A program made the translations under genes and the position numbers. Below are positions 30,018 through 39,595 of a stretch of 64,000 nt of DNA, in pieces (the first letter of the stretch is position 1; each line of letters begins with the position of its first letter). The notes beneath the pieces are model-generated. The model saw only the letters and a list, made by a program, of their open reading frames with translations. It was not told the origin of the DNA and did no database searches. Source of the stretch: DASVFB01 sp963815965 (lineage in GTDB: Bacteria > Actinomycetota > Thermoleophilia > Gaiellales > Gaiellaceae); NCBI GenBank assembly GCA_963815965.1, contig CAWFIT010000004.1, forward strand, positions 310,001-374,000. The letters are read 5' to 3'.

Positions 30018-30669
30018 CGTCCTCGGAAACGAGCCCGTCGGGCCGTACACGCTGCTTCGCGTAGAGCGCGGCGGGCTCGACCCCGGGATCCCGGGGCAGT
30101 TCTTCATGCTCGAGTCCCCCGGCCGGCTGCTGCCACGCCCGATGTCTCTCTGCCTCGCACCTGCGGGCGAGCTGGGCTTCCTGATCGACCCGATCGGCCC
30201 CGGCACACGCGCGCTGTGCGCGGCGCGGCCGGGCGACGAGATCGGCGTGCTCGGGCCGCTCGGTAACGGCTTCGAGCGCAGGGCAAAGCCGCTGCTCGTC
30301 GGCGGAGGGATCGGCGTCGCGCCCTTTCCTTATCTCTCCGAGTGGCTCGGCGAACCGCCGGCTCTGCTCGGCTTCCGCAGCGCGTGGCACGCGGAGGCGG
30401 CCGCGCTCGTCCCGAACGCCGAGGTTGTGCTCGAGCCCACGTACGTCACCGAGCAAATGCCCTCCGGCTTCGACGTCCTCGCCTGCGGTCCCGAACCGAT
30501 GCTCGTGGCGGTGCGGAAGCTCGCACCGGATGCACAGCTCGCGTGTGAAGCGCCAATGGCGTGCGGCTTCGGCGCGTGCTACGGCTGCGTCGTCGAGATC
30601 GCCGGCGGGTTGAAGCGGCTGTGCGTCGAGGGGCCTGTGCTGTCTTCGCGGATCCGCACACGAGTGTGA
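29998..30669 (+). CDS. pyrK: dihydroorotate dehydrogenase electron-transfer subunit
   Basis: 223 residues, TTG 29998 inside the end of carB. FAD-binding barrel (PRPMSLCLAPAGELGFLIDP), NAD-binding part (LLVGGGIGVAPFPYLSE) and the C-terminal 2Fe-2S cysteine set in ACEAPMACGFGACYGCVVE with a fourth Cys in RLCVEGPV. Couples PyrD oxidation of dihydroorotate to NAD. Its presence marks the neighbouring PyrD as class 1B. Confidence 0.92.
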   Translation: MKRERLSVLGNEPVGPYTLLRVERGGLDPGIPGQFFMLESPGRLLPRPMSLCLAPAGELGFLIDPIGPGTRALCAARPGDEIGVLGPLGNGFERRAKPLLVGGGIGVAPFPYLSEWLGEPPALLGFRSAWHAEAAALVPNAEVVLEPTYVTEQMPSGFDVLACGPEPMLVAVRKLAPDAQLACEAPMACGFGACYGCVVEIAGGLKRLCVEGPVLSSRIRTRV

Positions 30670-30688
30670 TCGGCTAGCGTCGAAGACG

Positions 30689-31549
30689 ATGCGCCTCCTC
30701 AACGCGAGCGGTTGCCTCGACGCGCTGACGGCACTGGATGTTGCGCGCTCACTCGACGCGTTCGTCAGCAAGACCGTGACGCCGCTGCCGCGCGAGGGCA
30801 ACGCGCCCGTGCGCATTGCCGAGACGGACGTCGGCATGCTCAACTCGATCGGTCTCGCGAATCCTGGACGCCATGCGTTCCTTGCCGATACGTTGCCGCA
30901 GCTTCGCGAGCTCGGCGTGCCGGTGTGGATTTCCGTCGGCGGTTTCGCCGCGCACGAGTACGCCGAGACGTGCGCACAACTCGAGGATGTGACCGTCGAG
31001 CTGAACCTCTCCTGCCCCAACGTCGAGGAGGCCGCAGACACCGCGGCGGCGATCGTCGCCGCGTGCCGCGCGGCCACTAACCTGCCGCTCTACGCCAAGC
31101 TTTCCCCTGCAAACTGGGACATTGGCGAGGTCGCCAGAGCGGTCCAGGCGGCGGGTGCCGACGGCCTTTCGCTCGTCAACACAATCCGCGGCACTGCGCT
31201 CGACGAGCGGACTCTCGAGCCACGCCTCGGGACCTGGTCCGGGGGCCTGTCCGGTCCGGCGCTGAAGCCGATAGCGCTCGCCGCGGTGTTCGCATGCTGG
31301 CGTGCAACGCAGATGCCGATCGTCGGGATGGGCGGCGTCATGACCGGACGGGACGCGCTCGAGCTCGTCGCCGCGGGCGCGCAGGACGTCGCGCTTGGCA
31401 CGGTCCTCTTCCGCGATCCTGACGCGCCCGGTCGCGTGCGCGCCGAGCTCGCGGCGGAGCTGGCGGCACTCGGCGTTGCCGACGTCGACACCATCCGTGG
31501 CGTCGCGCACGAGCGCGGCGTCGCGCCCGAATTGTCCGTCTCGCAATAG
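30689..31549 (+). CDS. pyrD: dihydroorotate dehydrogenase, class 1B
   Basis: 286 residues, ATG 30689. FMN barrel with FVSKTVTPLPREGNAPVRIA, the catalytic cysteine in ELNLSCPNVEE, LSPANWDIGEVARAV, SLVNTIRGTALDERT and the phosphate site GMGGVMTGRDALELVAAGA. Partner of PyrK. The cluster contains neither pyrE nor pyrF; these must be elsewhere. Confidence 0.93.
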   Translation: MRLLNASGCLDALTALDVARSLDAFVSKTVTPLPREGNAPVRIAETDVGMLNSIGLANPGRHAFLADTLPQLRELGVPVWISVGGFAAHEYAETCAQLEDVTVELNLSCPNVEEAADTAAAIVAACRAATNLPLYAKLSPANWDIGEVARAVQAAGADGLSLVNTIRGTALDERTLEPRLGTWSGGLSGPALKPIALAAVFACWRATQMPIVGMGGVMTGRDALELVAAGAQDVALGTVLFRDPDAPGRVRAELAAELAALGVADVDTIRGVAHERGVAPELSVSQ

Positions 31550-31552
31550 AGA

Positions 31553-31580
31553 TTGACCGGCGCTGCGAGGTTGTTAGACT
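31553..31580 (+). promoter_or_regulatory. promoter of mihF
   Basis: TTGACC (31553-31558), 16-nt spacer, TAGACT (31575-31580). The ATG of mihF lies 10 nt after the -10 box, so transcripts would be almost leaderless. This gives mihF-gmk-rpoZ its own start independent of pyr repression. Confidence 0.55.
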
Positions 31581-31590
31581 CGCACGCTCA

Positions 31591-31926
31591 ATGGTTTCGT
31601 CGACAAAGGCCCAGGCCCAAGCACCCGCCCGGTCACGAGACCAGAGGATGGAAGCACTCAAGCGAGCGAACGATATTCGCGTGAGGCGCGCCAAGTTGAA
31701 GAAGGATCTGAAAGACGGACGTGTCAAGATCGAAACGATTCTCAACGCGCCGCCCGAGTACGTCTCGACTGCCAAGGTGTTCGACATCCTGATGGCCGTC
31801 CCGAAGTTCGGGCGCGTGAAGGCTGCGCGGTTCCTCAACCAGTGCCGCATCAGCCAGTCGAAGACGGTCGGCGGCCTCTCGGAGCGTCAGCGGGCGGAGC
31901 TCGTTGGCCTCTTCGCGCGTCATTAA
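31591..31926 (+). CDS. mihF: actinobacterial integration host factor (mIHF)
   Basis: 111 residues. The core DQRMEALKRANDIRVRRAKL followed by a helix-two-turn-helix (LMAVPKFGRVKAARFLNQCR) is characteristic of the single-chain actinobacterial mIHF, a nucleoid protein unrelated in fold to the E. coli IHF dimer. Lies upstream of gmk as in Mycobacterium and Streptomyces. No SD is seen, consistent with a nearly leaderless transcript. Confidence 0.9.
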   Translation: MVSSTKAQAQAPARSRDQRMEALKRANDIRVRRAKLKKDLKDGRVKIETILNAPPEYVSTAKVFDILMAVPKFGRVKAARFLNQCRISQSKTVGGLSERQRAELVGLFARH

Positions 31927-32506
31927 CCGGCAGCAGCCGGTCTTCGTCGTCACCGGCCCGTCGGGTGCAGGGAAGGGGACGCTTATCTCGCTCGTGTTGC
32001 CGCGCTTTCCTGTCGTGCGCGCAGCCGTGTCGGCGACGACGCGCCCGCAACGCGCGGGCGAGCGGAACGGCGTCGAGTACTGGTTCCTCTCGAACGAGGA
32101 GTTCGCGCGCCGCGTGCAGGCCGGCGGCTTTCTGGAGTGGGTCTGGTACGTCGGAAACCGCTACGGGACGCTCCTGTCCGAGATCGACCGGATCCGCGGC
32201 GACGGCGGCGCGCCCCTGCTCGAGCTGGAGACCGAGGGGGCCCTGGAGGTGGCGCGAAAGGTGCCCGGAGCGGTGACGATCTTCGTCACGGCGCCCGTCC
32301 AGGAGCTCGAGCGGCGGCTGAGGGAGCGGGCCACGGAGTCGAGCGGGGTGATCGAGGAGCGGATCGCGCTCGCCCGCCGCCAGCTGGAGCAGGCGCACGA
32401 GTTCGACTACGAGATCGAGAACGACGACCGGGAACGAGCGGCGGAGCGGCTCGCGGAGATCGTGGAGCGAGAACTGGATCGCGCAGCTACCATGTCCGGC
32501 CGATGA
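31904..32506 (+). CDS. gmk: guanylate kinase
   Basis: 200 residues, TTG 31904 inside the end of mihF. P-loop GPSGAGKGTL at about 19-28, SATTRPQRAGERNGVEYWFL, and the lid region. GMP to GDP. Stop overlaps rpoZ (ATGA). Confidence 0.93.
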   Translation: MASSRVINRQQPVFVVTGPSGAGKGTLISLVLPRFPVVRAAVSATTRPQRAGERNGVEYWFLSNEEFARRVQAGGFLEWVWYVGNRYGTLLSEIDRIRGDGGAPLLELETEGALEVARKVPGAVTIFVTAPVQELERRLRERATESSGVIEERIALARRQLEQAHEFDYEIENDDRERAAERLAEIVERELDRAATMSGR

Positions 32507-32736
32507 TCCACCCACGCATCGATGAGCTGATGGAAAACGTCGACACGCGCTACGCGCTCGTGCTCGTCGCGGCGAAGCGCGCCCGGCAGATCAACAACTA
32601 CCACCACCAGCTTGGCGAGGGCACGTTCGACGACTTCCCGCCGCCTCTGGTCGAGTCGCGCTCGAAGAACTACTTGACGATGGCCCTCGAAGAGATCGCC
32701 GAGGGCAAGCTCAAGTACGCCTACCAGAAGCGCTAG
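32503..32736 (+). CDS. rpoZ: RNA polymerase omega subunit
   Basis: 77 residues, ATG 32503. Conserved core YALVLVAAKRARQINNYHHQ and YLTMALEEIAEGKLKY. Helps assemble beta-prime. Last gene before the three-hairpin repeat. Confidence 0.9.
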   Translation: MIHPRIDELMENVDTRYALVLVAAKRARQINNYHHQLGEGTFDDFPPPLVESRSKNYLTMALEEIAEGKLKYAYQKR

Positions 32737-32741
32737 CGCTT

Positions 32742-32871
32742 CGCCCGAAATGCAAGCATTTCGGGCGGGGTAGACCGCAGGCGCGCTACGCGCGCGTGCC
32801 TTGGTGTGTTTGTGGGGTAGCTGGCTTCGGCCTTCGTGGGTGAGCAGTCCGGCGAAGCCGGACTGCCGTCG
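32742..32871 (+). repeat. three-hairpin intergenic repeat, copy 1
   Basis: Hairpin 1: CGCCCGAAATGC / GCATTTCGGGCG (32742-32753, 32756-32767). Spacer containing TAGACCG. Hairpin 2: GCA-G-GCGCGC, TAC loop, GCGCGC-G-TGC (32777-32799) with a G-G mismatch. Linker of 45 nt. Hairpin 3: CAGTCCGGC-GAA-GCCGGACTG (32845-32865), then CCGTCG. Copies 2 and 3 at 49172 and 58552 have the same order and sizes. It begins 6 nt after the rpoZ stop and ends shortly before coaBC. It may act as a terminator or be a mobile repeat. Confidence 0.7.
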
Positions 32872-32897
32872 TGGCGTTTAGAAGGCAGAATTCGGCT

Positions 32898-34053
32898 GTG
32901 GCGAAGATCTTGCTCGGAGTCACCGGTGGCATTGCCGCTTACAAGGCGTGCGAGCTCACGCGGCTGCTCGTCAAGGCAGGTCACGACGTCACTCCGCTCC
33001 TGACGCGCGGCGCGGAGGAGTTCGTCACCGCGAAGACCTTCGCCGCGCTCGCGCGCCGGCCCGAGAGCGACGATCCGTATCCGCACCTCGAGCACGCCGA
33101 CCTGCTCGTCGTCGCGCCGTGCACTGCGAACACGCTCGCCAAGCTCGCGCAGGGCATCGCGGACAGCGTTCTCACGGAGGCCGCGCTCGCGCACAGCGGC
33201 CCCGTGCTCGTCGCGCCGGCGATGAACCACCGCATGTGGGCGCATCCGGCGACGCAGGCGAACGTCGCGACGCTCCTCGAGCGTGGTGTCGAGCTGATCG
33301 GCCCCGAGGAAGGCGAGCTGGCCGAGGGCGAATCCGGCCTCGGCAGGATGTCGGAGCCCGAGGAGATCTTCCGCCGCGTCCAGCAACTGCTGGCGCCGCC
33401 CGAGCTCGCCGGACGGCGGGTGCTCGTCTCGGCGGGCGGCACGCGCGAGCCCCTGGACGCCGTTCGTTTCCTCGGCAACCGCTCCTCGGGCCGCATGGGC
33501 GTCGCGCTCGCCGAGGAGGCGCGCCGTCGCGGCGCGCGACGTGACGCTCCTCTCGGCAAACCTCGCGGTCGCCGCGCCCGTAGGAATCGAGGTGGTCGAG
33601 ACGCCGACTGCCGAAGCGCTGCTCCGCGAGGCTCTGGCGCGCGCCGACGCCGACCTCGTCCTCATGTCGGCCGCCGTGGCCGACTATCGGCCCGCAGAGG
33701 CGTCGACCGTGAAACGCCCGAAGAGCGAGGAGCCCTGGCTGGTCGAGCTCCAGCCCACCGAGGACGTCGTCAAGACGCTCGCCGCGCGGCGCGAGAACGG
33801 TCAGGTGATCGTCGCCTTCGGCGCCGACCACGGCGAGCCCGGGCTGGAGCGGAAGCGGGCGATGCTTGCCGACAAGAAGGTCGACCTTGTCGTCTACAAC
33901 GATGTGTCGAGAACCGACATCGGGTTCGACTCGAAGGACAACGAGGTGGTCCTGATCACGCGCAGGGGGGAGACGCGCATCGCCAAGGCACCGAAGTCGC
34001 GGATCGCGGCCGCGGTGCTCGACGAGGCGGTGGCGTTGCTCGATGTCGACTGA
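32898..34053 (+). CDS. coaBC: phosphopantothenoylcysteine decarboxylase/synthase, frameshifted as sequenced
   Basis: GTG 32898 gives VAKILLGVTGGIAAYKACEL, the CoaC flavoprotein start. PAMNHRMW follows, with the active-site region lacking about 15 residues compared with usual spacing. Then comes CoaB from RRVLVSAGGTREPLDAVRFL through NRSSGRMG. In the repetitive GCGGCGCGCGAC near 33524-33541 the frame shifts by one base; DVTLLSANLAVAAPVG and the KKVDLVVYNDVSRTDIGFDS segment continue to TGA 34053. Two steps of coenzyme A synthesis. Essential, so an indel error is the best explanation. Confidence 0.88.
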
Positions 34054-35005
34054 GCCTCGTCCCGTCGACGTAGCGACGTCGGCCGAGATGATCGACCGCG
34101 TCGCCGCGAACGTCGCACGCGTCGTGCACACCGACGCGGAGACGCTGCAGCGCGTCGTCCTCTGCCTCGTCAGCGAGGGCCATCTGATCATCGAGGACTT
34201 TCCGGGCGTCGGCAAGACGATGCTCGTCAAGGCGCTCGCGCGGTCGCTCGACTGCACCTTCTCGCGCATCCAGTTCACCCCGGACCTGCTGCCCACCGAC
34301 ATCACCGGCGTCAACGTCTTCGACCAGCGCACGAACGAGTTCGACTTCCGCGCCGGCCCCGTGTTCGCGAACCTCCTGCTCGTCGACGAGGTCAACCGCG
34401 CCTCGCCCAAGACGCAGTCGGCGCTCCTCGAGTGCATGCAGGAGGCGCAGGTCACCGTGGACGGCGTCAGCTACGCGCTGCCGCGTCCCTTCATGGTCGC
34501 GGCGACGCAGAACCCGATCGAGTACGAAGGGACGTACCCGCTGCCCGAAGCGCAACTCGACCGCTTCGCGATGCGCCTCTCGCTCGGCTATCCGCCGCTC
34601 ACTGAGGAGGCACGGATGCTGACCCAGCAGACGTCCGACCCGCCGCAGGACTCGCTGGAGGCAGTGTGCAGCGCCGAGGACGTGCTCGCCGTGATCGAGG
34701 ACGCAAGAGCGGTGTACGTCGAGGAGAGCGTCAACCGGTACGTCGTCGCCGTGCTCAGGCACACGCGCGCCGATTCGCGCCTCTATCTCGGCGCCAGCCC
34801 GCGCGCCGGCATCCAGCTGCTGCGCGTCGCGAAGTCGCGTGCGCTCGCCGCCGGACGCTCGTTCGTGTCGCCGGACGACGTGAAGGCCGTCGCGGAGCCC
34901 GTGCTCGCGCACCGGCTGATCGTCGCGCCCGAGGCTCGCTCCGCCGGGCTCTCGGCTGCGGACCTCGTGCGCGAGGCCATCGAGAAAACACCAGTACCTG
35001 TCTAG
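34043..35005 (+). CDS. MoxR-family AAA ATPase
   Basis: 320 residues. Walker A DFPGVGKTM near 53-61, Walker B NLLLVDEVNRASPKTQSALL, sensor and arginine region LPEAQLDRFAMRLSLGYPP, lid domain to the end. MoxR ATPases act as chaperones for metal insertion or complex maturation. The arrangement MoxR, DUF58 and transglutaminase-like membrane protein is a well-known conserved trio of unknown exact role. Overlaps coaBC by 11 nt. Confidence 0.9.
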   Translation: MSTEPRPVDVATSAEMIDRVAANVARVVHTDAETLQRVVLCLVSEGHLIIEDFPGVGKTMLVKALARSLDCTFSRIQFTPDLLPTDITGVNVFDQRTNEFDFRAGPVFANLLLVDEVNRASPKTQSALLECMQEAQVTVDGVSYALPRPFMVAATQNPIEYEGTYPLPEAQLDRFAMRLSLGYPPLTEEARMLTQQTSDPPQDSLEAVCSAEDVLAVIEDARAVYVEESVNRYVVAVLRHTRADSRLYLGASPRAGIQLLRVAKSRALAAGRSFVSPDDVKAVAEPVLAHRLIVAPEARSAGLSAADLVREAIEKTPVPV

Positions 35006-35070
35006 TGGCCGCCCCGGCGGGATCCTCCAGGTCCCTGCCGCGCGATCACGCGGCGCGCTGCTGCGTCCTC

Positions 35071-35106
35071 GGGCGCGCCCGTAGCACGGAGGCTACGAGC
35101 GCGCCC
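35071..35106 (+). other. strong hairpin between moxR and the DUF58 gene
   Basis: GGGCGCGC-C-CGTAGC, loop ACGGAG, GCTACG-A-GCGCGCCC: 14 base pairs with a single C-A mismatch. No U-tract follows. It could be an RNA stability or attenuation structure within the operon; the 166-nt gap is otherwise empty. Confidence 0.5.
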
Positions 35107-35171
35107 TGCGTCCTTGCATCGCTTGGTGCTCGCACGGCAGGAACGTGGCAATCCCACCGGGGCGACCACTT

Positions 35172-36342
35172 ATGACCACCCGCGGCCGTGCCGCGCTCGC
35201 GCTCGGCGCCGCGACCTACCTCGCGGGCTGGGCCTTCGGATCGCGGCCGCTGGATCTCGTCGCGGTCGGGCTCCTGCTCGCCGTCTTCGCAGCGTGGCTC
35301 GTCGTCCGCTTCACCGCTCGACCGGTCGAGCTGCGCCGCTCGACCAAGGTCGTGCCGATCGAGGGCGACGACGTGCAGGTCCGCGTGGAGGTCGAGCTCG
35401 AAGCCGCGCGCGCGCCTGCGCGGGATCACGCTCGTCGAGCGCTACGAGAAGCTCGGCGAGCGGCGCACCCAGCTGGAGCGCGAGGGCAGGCACCTCTGGA
35501 CGCGCTACGCCCTGGCTGCCGTGCCTCGCGGCCGGTACCGGATTGAGACGGCCGCGATCGTCGAGGATGCGTTCGGGCTCGAGCGCAGCGAGCGACCGCT
35601 CGCGGAAGCCGGCGCACTGATCGTCTACCCGCGCCTGACCGAGCTCGAGCGGCTTTTCTCCGAGACCGGCGAGCACGCGCGCGACGGGCGCCGTCTGCTC
35701 CTCCAGCGCCCGAGCGGCTTCGATCTGCACAGCGTCCGCGACTACGTCGAGGGCGACTCGCTGCGCAAGGTGCACTGGCGGTCGACAGCTCGCCGCGGGC
35801 AGCTGATGGTGAAGGAGCTCGAGGACTCGCCGCGCGACGACGTGGCCGTGGTCCTCGATGCGTGGCGCGGCTGTCCACGACCCGTGTTCGACGTCGCCGT
35901 CCGCGCCGCAGGTTCGATCCTGCAGACGTACACACGGCGCAGCCGTCGCGTGGGGTTCGTGCTTGCAGGCGACGCGGTCGAGGTGCAGCGCGTCCAGGCC
36001 GAGGGAGATTGGCGGCGAGCGCTCGAGTTGCTCGCCGGCGCCGAGGCCGACGGGGCGGAGGCTCTCGCACGTCTGCTCGTCGGCGAGCGGAACCCCGCGG
36101 CGCTTGCACTCGACCTCGTGGTCGTCACGCCCCGCCTCGACGCGGCGTTCGTCGACCGCCTGATCCAACGCGCACAGGCGCGGCGAAACACGGCGCTCGT
36201 CTACGTCGACGGCCGGCACGACCGCGAGCCGCTGTTGCTTCGCCTGCAAGCCGCCGGCATAGCGGTCGCCGTGCTTCGGGAGGGCGACGACCTCGGCCGC
36301 GTGCTCGGCGCTCCTTCGTTCGCGGAGGCGGCTCATGCTTGA
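35172..36342 (+). CDS. DUF58 protein, frameshifted as sequenced
   Basis: ATG 35172. Two N-terminal membrane segments (ALALGAATYLAGWAFG, LDLVAVGLLLAVFAAWLVV), then VVPIEGDDVQVRVEVELEAA. In a GCGCGCGCGCC run near 35405-35420 the frame shifts one base; RGITLVERYEKLGERRTQLE continues with the DUF58 core GFDLHSVRDYVEGDSLRKVH and WRSTARRGQLMVKELED and a vWA-like C-terminal half to 36342. Works with the MoxR ATPase upstream; overlap with the next gene is 8 nt. Confidence 0.82.
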
Positions 36343-38578
36343 CTGGCGCCCCGCACTCGTCGCTCTCGTTCCCGGGGTCGTGTTGATGCAGAGCTGGCTG
36401 CGGCTCGAAGACCCGCAGAAAGGCGCGGGCCTCGCGTTCTTGCTCCTCCTCATCGCCGTGGCGCCCGCGCTCGCACCCCGGTTCTGGCAGCGGCTCGTGG
36501 TGCTCGCGATCGGCACGCTCGCGGCGATCGACCTGGCGGCGCACGTGCCGCTGCTCCACCCTTGGCGCGCCGAGTCGCGCTTGTGGAACGGGTTCCTGGA
36601 CTTCTACGAGGTCAGGCTGCCGTTCAACCCGTCCTTCCATCCCGGCATGCACGCGTTGCTGTTGCTCGCGGGCTTCGGCTTCACGGCTGGGGTCGCGCTC
36701 GCGGCGGCGTCGCGTCGCCCGGTCGCCGCGGTGGCATTCCTCGTCGTCGGCGCCGGCTGGCCGGCCACGCTCCTCTCAAACGGGAACGACCTCCTGCGCG
36801 GCGGCATCATCCTCGCGACTTCGCTGTTCCTTCTCGCCGGGCTCCGCACGGGCGCGCGCCGCACGCTCGCCCGCGCTGCGCTGCTCGGCGGCGCGCTGGT
36901 CGCCGCTGCGCTCGCCGCGACGACACAGCCCGCAGTCGCGAAGAGCGAGTTCCTGCACTGGCAGACGTGGAATCCGTACAAGCGCCCACCTGCGTCGGTC
37001 GGCGTCCGCTACGTCTGGGACGCAAACTACGACGGCTTCAGGTGGCCGCGCAAGACCACGACGGTGCTGAAGGTCCAGGCGTCGCCGCGCTCGGTGTACT
37101 GGCGTGCAACGACGCTCGACGTATACGACGGCACGCGATGGATCGAGCAGCACACGCCTTTGCGCCCGCAGCTCTTCGACGGACGGCTCGACCTGACGCA
37201 GAACGATCCGTTGGCTCCGAGCGCGGCGCGCGACCCCGCGAGCTGGAAGAAGGTCGAAGTCGAGATCGAAGCGCTCGCCGACAACCACCTCGTCGCGCCG
37301 AGCGTGCCGGTCGGCTACGGGCTGGACTTCGGCGGCCCGGAATTCTGGCAGGGTGGCACTGGCACGATTCCGCGCGAGCTGCAGCGCGGCGACAGGTACA
37401 CGGCGTGGAGCTACTCACCGAGCCCGACACCTCGGCAGCTGGCGTCGGCGCGCGGCGTCTACCCGGCGGCTGTGCTGCCGTACCTCGAGGTGTTTCCGGG
37501 ACTGAACGCTCCGCCCGCGTTCGGCACTCCCGGCCGGGCCGCGATCATGCAGCGCTTCTTCCGCATCCATGACGAAGACCGCGCGCTGTACGACCAGAGC
37601 CGCCGCATCGTGGGCGACACGCGGAGCCCGTACGGCGCCGCGCTCGCGCTGGAGTCGTGGCTTCGGAGTACCGGCGGTTTCAAGTACACGACGCACCCGC
37701 CGCTCACCCGCAGCCCGCTCCTCGACTTCGTTCTCCACACGAAGCGCGGCTACTGCCAGCACTTCGCCGGCGCAATGGCGCTGATGCTGCGTTACCTCGG
37801 CATTCCCGCGCGAGTCGCGGAGGGCTTCGTGAGCGGCACGTACGACCCAGGCACGCACACGTGGACGGTCACCGATCACGACGCTCATGCGTGGGTTGAG
37901 GTGTGGTTCGCGGGCTACGGCTGGCTGCCGTTCGACCCGACGCCCGGGCGCGGCTTCCTCACGGCCGGTTACTCGGTCTCGTCGCCGCAGTTCCACGCCT
38001 CCGCCGCGGCGAACATCGTCGGCGGCGTGGCCGCATCGCTGCTGAACACGGCATCGATCCACCAGGACGTCAGCTTCGGAGACAAGGATGTGACCTTCGC
38101 GGGCACCGACATCCGACCCGCGAGCCCGTCGCCGGGCGGCGCGTTCGGGATCCAGCATCGCGGCGGCAGCCTCGGCAAGCTGCTTGCGTTCCTGCTCGCG
38201 CTCGCGGTCGCGATCGTCGCGCTCGCGAAGGCCGTTCGCAGGCACCTGCGCTACGCGACACCGGATCCTCGCGGCCAGGCAGCGGCGTGTCGCGCCGATC
38301 TGCGGGACTTCCTCGCCGACCAGGGAATCCGCGTCGACTCGAGTCTCGCGCCGGAGGAACTGTCGGCGCTGCTACGTACGCAGCTCGAGGTCGACGGCGA
38401 GCAGTTCGCGAGGGCGCTCGCGGCCGCCCGGTTCGGGCCGCCGGCGGACGCGTCTGCCGCAGCGGCGCGCGCGCGTGCTGAGCTCACGCGGCTCCGCGCG
38501 ATAGTTCGCAAGCGGCTCGGCGTCGTACGGCGCGCCCGCGGGCTCGTCTCGCTGCGTTCGCTCGGCTTCGCGGAGTGA
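36335..38578 (+). CDS. transglutaminase-like membrane protein (TgpA family)
   Basis: 747 residues. At least five N-terminal membrane helices within about 1-200, an extracytoplasmic region with the transglutaminase core (Cys in KRGYCQHFAGAMALMLRYLG, His in DHDAHAWVEVWF, Asp in PFDPTP), then one more membrane helix near 615 and a cytoplasmic helical tail. TgpA of Pseudomonas shows this architecture. The extracytoplasmic domain may crosslink or trim peptides. Third of the conserved MoxR-DUF58-TgpA trio. Confidence 0.88.
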   Translation: MLDWRPALVALVPGVVLMQSWLRLEDPQKGAGLAFLLLLIAVAPALAPRFWQRLVVLAIGTLAAIDLAAHVPLLHPWRAESRLWNGFLDFYEVRLPFNPSFHPGMHALLLLAGFGFTAGVALAAASRRPVAAVAFLVVGAGWPATLLSNGNDLLRGGIILATSLFLLAGLRTGARRTLARAALLGGALVAAALAATTQPAVAKSEFLHWQTWNPYKRPPASVGVRYVWDANYDGFRWPRKTTTVLKVQASPRSVYWRATTLDVYDGTRWIEQHTPLRPQLFDGRLDLTQNDPLAPSAARDPASWKKVEVEIEALADNHLVAPSVPVGYGLDFGGPEFWQGGTGTIPRELQRGDRYTAWSYSPSPTPRQLASARGVYPAAVLPYLEVFPGLNAPPAFGTPGRAAIMQRFFRIHDEDRALYDQSRRIVGDTRSPYGAALALESWLRSTGGFKYTTHPPLTRSPLLDFVLHTKRGYCQHFAGAMALMLRYLGIPARVAEGFVSGTYDPGTHTWTVTDHDAHAWVEVWFAGYGWLPFDPTPGRGFLTAGYSVSSPQFHASAAANIVGGVAASLLNTASIHQDVSFGDKDVTFAGTDIRPASPSPGGAFGIQHRGGSLGKLLAFLLALAVAIVALAKAVRRHLRYATPDPRGQAAACRADLRDFLADQGIRVDSSLAPEELSALLRTQLEVDGEQFARALAAARFGPPADASAAAARARAELTRLRAIVRKRLGVVRRARGLVSLRSLGFAE

Positions 38579-39237
38579 AAGCCATTGTGATGGCCGCGGG
38601 CGAGGGCACCCGCCTGCGCCCGGTCACCGAGCGTTGGCCGAAGCCCGTGCTGCCAATCGACGGGCGTCCCGTGGTGGCCACGCTCGTCCGGGAGGTCGGC
38701 GTCGCGGGCGTCACGCACGTCACCGTCGTCACCGGCCACCTCGCCGAGCAAGTCGAGGCGCTACTCGGCGACGGCTCGGACTTCGGCGTCCCGATCACGT
38801 ATGCCCGACAGCAGGCGCCCGACGGATCGGCCGACGCCGTCCGGCGCGCACTCGCCGCCGGCGGGCAACTTCCGGCGCTCGTCACTGGAGCCGACCACGT
38901 CTTCGCGAAGGGGACGATCGACTGGTTCCTCCAGGAGTGGGACGGGGCGCCTGGGGCGATCGCGGCCCGCCGCGGCCGACCCCCGGTGGACAGACGGTTG
39001 GCGAGGGCGTTTAGCGACGCCGACGAGCTGACGAGCGTGCCGCTCTGGGGCCTCGGTGCCGAGCTCATACCGTTCCTCGACGATCTCCCCGGTCCGCCGT
39101 ACGAGCTGGCCGACGCGTACGGCCGCGCGCTCGACGCGGGAGTCGAGGTTCGCGGCGTCGTCGTCCCGGGAACGCGCGACTTGACGCATGTTGTAGACCT
39201 GATTCGACACAACTTTCCGTACCTGGGTGATGCTTGA
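38575..39237 (+). CDS. sugar-phosphate nucleotidyltransferase-like protein
   Basis: 220 residues, GTG 38575 overlapping the previous stop. MKAIVMAAGEGTRLRPVTER and WPKPVLPIDGRPVV form the NTP-binding signature of glucose-1-phosphate thymidylyl/uridylyltransferases; DHVFAKGTIDWF carries the likely metal Asp. No C-terminal left-handed beta helix. Sugar and nucleotide cannot be told. Confidence 0.82.
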   Translation: MKAIVMAAGEGTRLRPVTERWPKPVLPIDGRPVVATLVREVGVAGVTHVTVVTGHLAEQVEALLGDGSDFGVPITYARQQAPDGSADAVRRALAAGGQLPALVTGADHVFAKGTIDWFLQEWDGAPGAIAARRGRPPVDRRLARAFSDADELTSVPLWGLGAELIPFLDDLPGPPYELADAYGRALDAGVEVRGVVVPGTRDLTHVVDLIRHNFPYLGDA

Positions 39238-39238
39238 G

Positions 39239-39595
39239 ATGAGTGAGCACGAGACATACGACCTCTTTCAGCAGGGGAAGACGCATCTGAAGAACGGCCA
39301 CGCCGCACAGGCGACTGTCGCGCTGGAGAAGGCGAAACGGCGCGAGCCCGAGAAGGCGTCCATCCGCGAGGCGCTCGGCATCGCGTACTTCCGGATCCAC
39401 CGCTGGTCCGCCGCCGAGTCGGAGTTCCGAGCGATGCTCGAGCTCGCCCCGAACGACGACTATGCGCACTACGCGCTCGGCCGCTGTCTCGAGAAGCAGG
39501 GCAAGGCACACGAGGCGAACGGCCACTACAAGCTCGCCGTCGCGCTGCGGCCAGGAAAACAGGACTACGAGTCCCGCATCAAGGAACTCGACTAG
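39239..39595 (+). CDS. TPR-repeat protein
   Basis: 118 residues from ATG 39239 (MSEHETYDLFQQGKTHLKNG); a GTG at 39227 in frame is possible. Three TPR units: TYDLFQQGKTHLKNGHAAQA, KASIREALGIAYFRIHRWSA and DDYAHYALGRCLEKQGKAHE. Soluble, probably a protein-interaction module. Its TAG abuts the CTG start proposed for dtd. Confidence 0.8.
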   Translation: MSEHETYDLFQQGKTHLKNGHAAQATVALEKAKRREPEKASIREALGIAYFRIHRWSAAESEFRAMLELAPNDDYAHYALGRCLEKQGKAHEANGHYKLAVALRPGKQDYESRIKELD